This document shows, one piece after another, positions 4,170 through 7,110 of a stretch of DNA of 7,110 nucleotides. A program made the translations under genes and the position numbers. Where the stretch lies: positions 1 through 7,110 of the forward strand of contig NZ_CAKUCL010000322.1 of NCBI RefSeq assembly GCF_934643405.1, written 5' to 3'. Below the pieces are notes generated by a model. The model was given only the letters and a program-made list of their open reading frames with translations. It made no database searches and had not been told where the DNA came from. Each line of letters opens with the position of its first letter. Position 1 is the stretch's first letter. The stretch is from an uncultured Actinoplanes sp. (lineage in GTDB: Bacteria > Actinomycetota > Actinomycetes > Mycobacteriales > Micromonosporaceae).

Positions 4170-7088
4170 ATGCGGGGGATGAGCAGGTCGTGGCCACGAG
4201 CCGCGGCCACTTTGGTCCTTTGCCTGCTGGTGGGGACGGCGATCGTCCTGCATGAGCGGGGCACGACAGGCGTGACGCAGTCCGCGACGGACGAGTCGCA
4301 CGCGCGCCACATCATGCCGGAGATCGTTCCGGCGGCGGTCGCCGTTCCGGCGCCGTTGCCGCGCAACGGCTGGACCGTCACGGCGGACGACGCGCAGGAG
4401 ACCGCGGACCGGGTGCTCGACGGCAACCCGGACACGTTCTGGCGCACCGCGTCCACCTCGTTCCCGCACCAGATCACCATCGACACGCACAACCGGCTCG
4501 CGGTCAGCGGTCTGACGTACCTGCCGCCGGCCGATTCGCCGGACGGCCGCATCGGTCAGTACACAGTGCAGATCAGCAACGACGGCACCACGTGGAGCAA
4601 CCCGGTCGCGACCGGCACCTTCGCCGACGACGAGGTGCTCAAGACCGTCACCATCGGCACCGTGGTCACCCGGTTCGTCCGGCTCACCGCGATGACCGAG
4701 GCCGGCGAGCGCGGCAACCTGATCGCGGCGGCCGAGATCAATCTGCTCGGCGGCACCGACCCGGCGCTGCCGCGCACCGGCTGGAGCGCCACCGTGGACA
4801 GTGCCGAACCGACCGCGGTCGCCGCCGCGGCCAACGCCATCGACGGCAACACCGCCTCGTTCTGGCACACGGCGTACAGCAAGACGCCGGTCCCCGCCCT
4901 GCCGCACTGGATCACCGTGAACATGGGCACCACGAACCTGGTGTCCGGCCTGGCCTACCTGCCCCGCCAGGACACCAGCAAGAACGGCACGATCGGCCAG
5001 TACCGCGTCGAGACCAGCCAGAACAACGTCGACTGGGCGCCGGTCGCGGCCAGCGGCACGTTCGCCGACGACAAGCTCGTCAAGACCGTGACCTTCGCAC
5101 CGCGGGTGGCCAGGTATGTGCGGCTCACCGCGCTCACCGAGGCCGGCAACCGCGGCCAGTGGACCAGCGCGGCCGAGGTCAACATCCTCGGCCGGGCCAA
5201 CCCGACGCTCGCCCGCACCGGATGGACGGTCGCCGTGTCCGACCAGCAGGCGGCCTACCCGGCAGCGAACGTGATGGACGGCAACGCGGCCACCTTCTGG
5301 CACAGCCAGTACACCCCGGACCCGCCGCTGCCGTTCCCGCACACGGTCACGTACGACATGAAGAAGGTGGTCTCGGTCGGCGGCCTGATCTACGAGCCGC
5401 GGCCCAAGCCCACGCCGAACGGGCGGATCGGCAAGTACAAGATCTCCACCTCGAACGACAACGTGACCTGGACCGACCGGGTCACCAACGGTGCGTTCGC
5501 CGACAACCCGGCCACCCAGACCGTGGTCTTCCCGCCGGTCGACGCGCGATACGTCCGGCTCACCACGCTCTCCGAGGCGGGCAACCGCGGCACCGTCAGC
5601 AGCGCCGCCGAGCTGTACCTGATCGGCCCGGCCGGCTCGGTGTCGCCCAAGCGCGGCACGTGGAGCGCGCCGATCGGCTTCCCGCTGGTGCCGGTGGCGG
5701 CGGCCCAGCTGCCCAACGGCAAGATCCTGACCTGGTCGTCCTACCAGAAGGACACGTTCAGCGGCGGCACCGGCGGCCGCACGGTGACCGCTACCTACGA
5801 CCCGTCGACCGGGGTGGTCACCCAGCGCACGGTCACCGAGACGGGGCACGACATGTTCTGCCCCGGCATCTCCGCGCTGCCGGACGGCCGGATCCTGGTG
5901 ACCGGCGGCAACGACAGCGGGAAGACCAGCATCTACGACCCTCGCACGGACGCCTGGACGACCGGGCCGACGATGAAGACAGCCCGGGGCTACCAGGCCA
6001 GCGCGACGCTCTCCGACGGCCGGGTGTTCACCATCGGCGGTTCGTGGAGCGGGCCGCGCGGAGGCACTCCCGGCGTGCCGCACAAGGCCGGCGAGGTCTG
6101 GTCCGCGGCGAGCGGCTGGACGGCGCTGCCCGGCGCGGACGTGGTGCCGATGCTGACCAACGACTCGAACCCCAACGGCGACTACCGCAAGGACAACCAC
6201 GCCTGGCTGTTCGGCTGGTCCGGCGGCAAGGTCTTCCAGGCCGGGCCGAGCAAGAAGATGAACTGGTACGGCACGTCCGGTACCGGCTCGGTCACGCCGG
6301 CCGGCACACGCGGCGACGACGGCGACGCGATGAACGGCAACGCGATCATGTACGACACCGGCAAGATCCTGACGGTGGGCGGCGCGCCGAATTACGAGCA
6401 GACGGCCGCCACCGCGAACGCGTACATCGTCAACATCAACGGCAGCGCGGTGACCACGCGCAAGGTGGCGTCGATGGGCAACACCCGCTCGTTCGCGAAC
6501 AGCGTGGTGCTGCCGGACGGCAAGGTCGTGGTGATGGGCGGTCAGAACTTCGCGGTGCCGTTCTCGGACAACACGGCGGTGCTGACGGCCGAGATGTGGG
6601 ATCCGGTCAGCGAGCAGTTCAGCCCGATGGCCAGCGCGACGGTGCCGCGGACGTACCACAGCGTGGCGACGCTGATGCCGGACGGCCGGGTCTTCTCCGG
6701 CGGTGGCGGCCTGTGCGGCACCGGTTGCTCGACCAACCACTTCGACGGCCAGATCTTCACGCCGCCGTACCTGCTGGACGACGAGGGCAAGCCGGCCTCC
6801 CGCCCGTCGATCACCGCCGCCCCGTCCACCGCCGCGAACGGCGCGAAGATCACCGTCCAGACGAACCGGGACGTGACCGCCTTCTCGATCATCCGCATGG
6901 GCACCGCGACACACAGCGTCGACACGGACCAGCGTCGCCTGTCGTTGGTCCCGTCCCCGGCCGCCGGCGGCGGTTACGAGCTGACCATCCCGTCCGACCC
7001 CGGAATCGCCCTGCCCGGCTACTGGATGCTCTTCGCCATGGACGCCAAGGGAGTCCCCAGCGTGTCCAAGACCATCAAGATCGGCTGA
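4170..7088 (+). CDS. Secreted galactose oxidase-type copper-radical oxidase with three N-terminal CBM32/F5-8C domains
   Basis: This 972-residue protein is the bacterial counterpart of Fusarium galactose oxidase, which oxidises primary alcohols to aldehydes and reduces O2 to H2O2 using one Cu and a Tyr-Cys radical cofactor. In order: an N-terminal hydrophobic export segment (RAAATLVLCLLVGTAIVL, about 9-26, with no clear cleavage site); three F5/8 type C (CBM32-like) domains (about 63-194, 200-341, 347-486); a seven-blade kelch-type barrel (about 496-865); and a C-terminal early-set Ig-like domain to 972. The active site matches the fungal enzyme: Cys564 (FCPGI) and Tyr608 (RGYQ) for the thioether, Trp626 (GSWSG) stacking on it, Tyr829-His830 (TYHS) and His915 (GTATH) for copper. 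Spacings Cys-Tyr (44), Tyr-Trp (18) and His-His (85) equal those in Fusarium. The fungal CxxC disulfide is CxxxC here (849/853). The start is uncertain: ATG 4170 follows GGGGGA closely, while GTG 4140 and ATG 4179 are alternatives. Galactose as substrate is likely but not proven. Confidence 0.93.
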   Translation: MRGMSRSWPRAAATLVLCLLVGTAIVLHERGTTGVTQSATDESHARHIMPEIVPAAVAVPAPLPRNGWTVTADDAQETADRVLDGNPDTFWRTASTSFPHQITIDTHNRLAVSGLTYLPPADSPDGRIGQYTVQISNDGTTWSNPVATGTFADDEVLKTVTIGTVVTRFVRLTAMTEAGERGNLIAAAEINLLGGTDPALPRTGWSATVDSAEPTAVAAAANAIDGNTASFWHTAYSKTPVPALPHWITVNMGTTNLVSGLAYLPRQDTSKNGTIGQYRVETSQNNVDWAPVAASGTFADDKLVKTVTFAPRVARYVRLTALTEAGNRGQWTSAAEVNILGRANPTLARTGWTVAVSDQQAAYPAANVMDGNAATFWHSQYTPDPPLPFPHTVTYDMKKVVSVGGLIYEPRPKPTPNGRIGKYKISTSNDNVTWTDRVTNGAFADNPATQTVVFPPVDARYVRLTTLSEAGNRGTVSSAAELYLIGPAGSVSPKRGTWSAPIGFPLVPVAAAQLPNGKILTWSSYQKDTFSGGTGGRTVTATYDPSTGVVTQRTVTETGHDMFCPGISALPDGRILVTGGNDSGKTSIYDPRTDAWTTGPTMKTARGYQASATLSDGRVFTIGGSWSGPRGGTPGVPHKAGEVWSAASGWTALPGADVVPMLTNDSNPNGDYRKDNHAWLFGWSGGKVFQAGPSKKMNWYGTSGTGSVTPAGTRGDDGDAMNGNAIMYDTGKILTVGGAPNYEQTAATANAYIVNINGSAVTTRKVASMGNTRSFANSVVLPDGKVVVMGGQNFAVPFSDNTAVLTAEMWDPVSEQFSPMASATVPRTYHSVATLMPDGRVFSGGGGLCGTGCSTNHFDGQIFTPPYLLDDEGKPASRPSITAAPSTAANGAKITVQTNRDVTAFSIIRMGTATHSVDTDQRRLSLVPSPAAGGGYELTIPSDPGIALPGYWMLFAMDAKGVPSVSKTIKIG
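4356..5627 (+). repeat. Three tandem copies of a CBM32/F5-8C domain within the oxidase gene
   Basis: The copies are about 4356-4751, 4767-5192 and 5208-5627, each starting with an L-x-R-x-GW motif and ending in an AAE-x-x-x-x-G strand. Shared landmarks are DGN-x4-FW, IG-x-Y, FAD and RLT-x-x-(S/T)EAG. Copies 2 and 3 resemble the single N-terminal domain of the fungal enzyme more closely than copy 1 does. Unequal crossing-over or domain duplication followed by divergence of copy 1 is the simplest origin. Confidence 0.85.
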
Positions 7089-7110
7089 AGCACCGATCGC
7101 CGCCCGCGCC

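Noticed and set aside
4152..6914. A 920-codon open frame on the minus strand, antisense to the oxidase gene
   Set aside because: The product is dominated by Arg, Gly, Val, His and Asp with no domain, as expected for the antisense frame of a gene with G/C-rich third positions. The plus strand encodes an unmistakable enzyme.

Overview
The window is very GC-rich DNA with strongly G/C-biased third codon positions. Secreted proteins with Pro/Gly/Ser-rich linkers, an LPXTG-type wall anchor and a copper-oxidase architecture point to a filamentous high-GC actinomycete. A Micromonosporaceae/Actinoplanes-type genome is my best guess, but it is inferred from style, not from a marker gene. There are no tRNA, rRNA, CRISPR, insertion-sequence or phage features.

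Layout: (1) 1-903, plus strand: the 3' end of a surface protein with a proline-rich linker, one fibronectin III domain, an Ig-like beta domain and an LPLTG sorting signal. (2) A strong hairpin (915-944) separates it from a convergent minus-strand gene (958-1584) for a stand-alone HNH-type nuclease-like protein. (3) A short divergent intergenic region (1585-1673) carries inverted repeats. One of these overlaps the ribosome binding site of a 74-residue small protein (1674-1898, plus). (4) A second strong hairpin (1909-1934) separates that gene from a convergent minus-strand gene for a 169-residue all-beta protein of unknown role (1947-2456). (5) Further upstream on the minus strand is a metal-dependent amidohydrolase (2660-3703). 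An ATGA overlap joins it to a possible 42-codon upstream ORF (3700-3828). (6) A gene-poor stretch (3829-4169) leads to a large plus-strand gene (4170-7088) for a secreted galactose oxidase-type copper-radical oxidase with three tandem carbohydrate-binding domains.

The genes do not form one obvious pathway. They are mostly single-gene units in alternating orientation. The two extracellular proteins at the ends fit a soil saprophyte acting on carbohydrate polymers, while the middle genes look like independent accessory genes.

The best-supported item of interest is the galactose oxidase homologue. It keeps every residue of the fungal active site, but its first carbohydrate-binding repeat has lost the putative ligand triad. 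More speculative items are an RBS-sequestering hairpin, an HNH protein with Arg in place of a conserved His, and a coupled small ORF with a faintly RiPP-leader-like segment. I see no convincing new multi-gene system.
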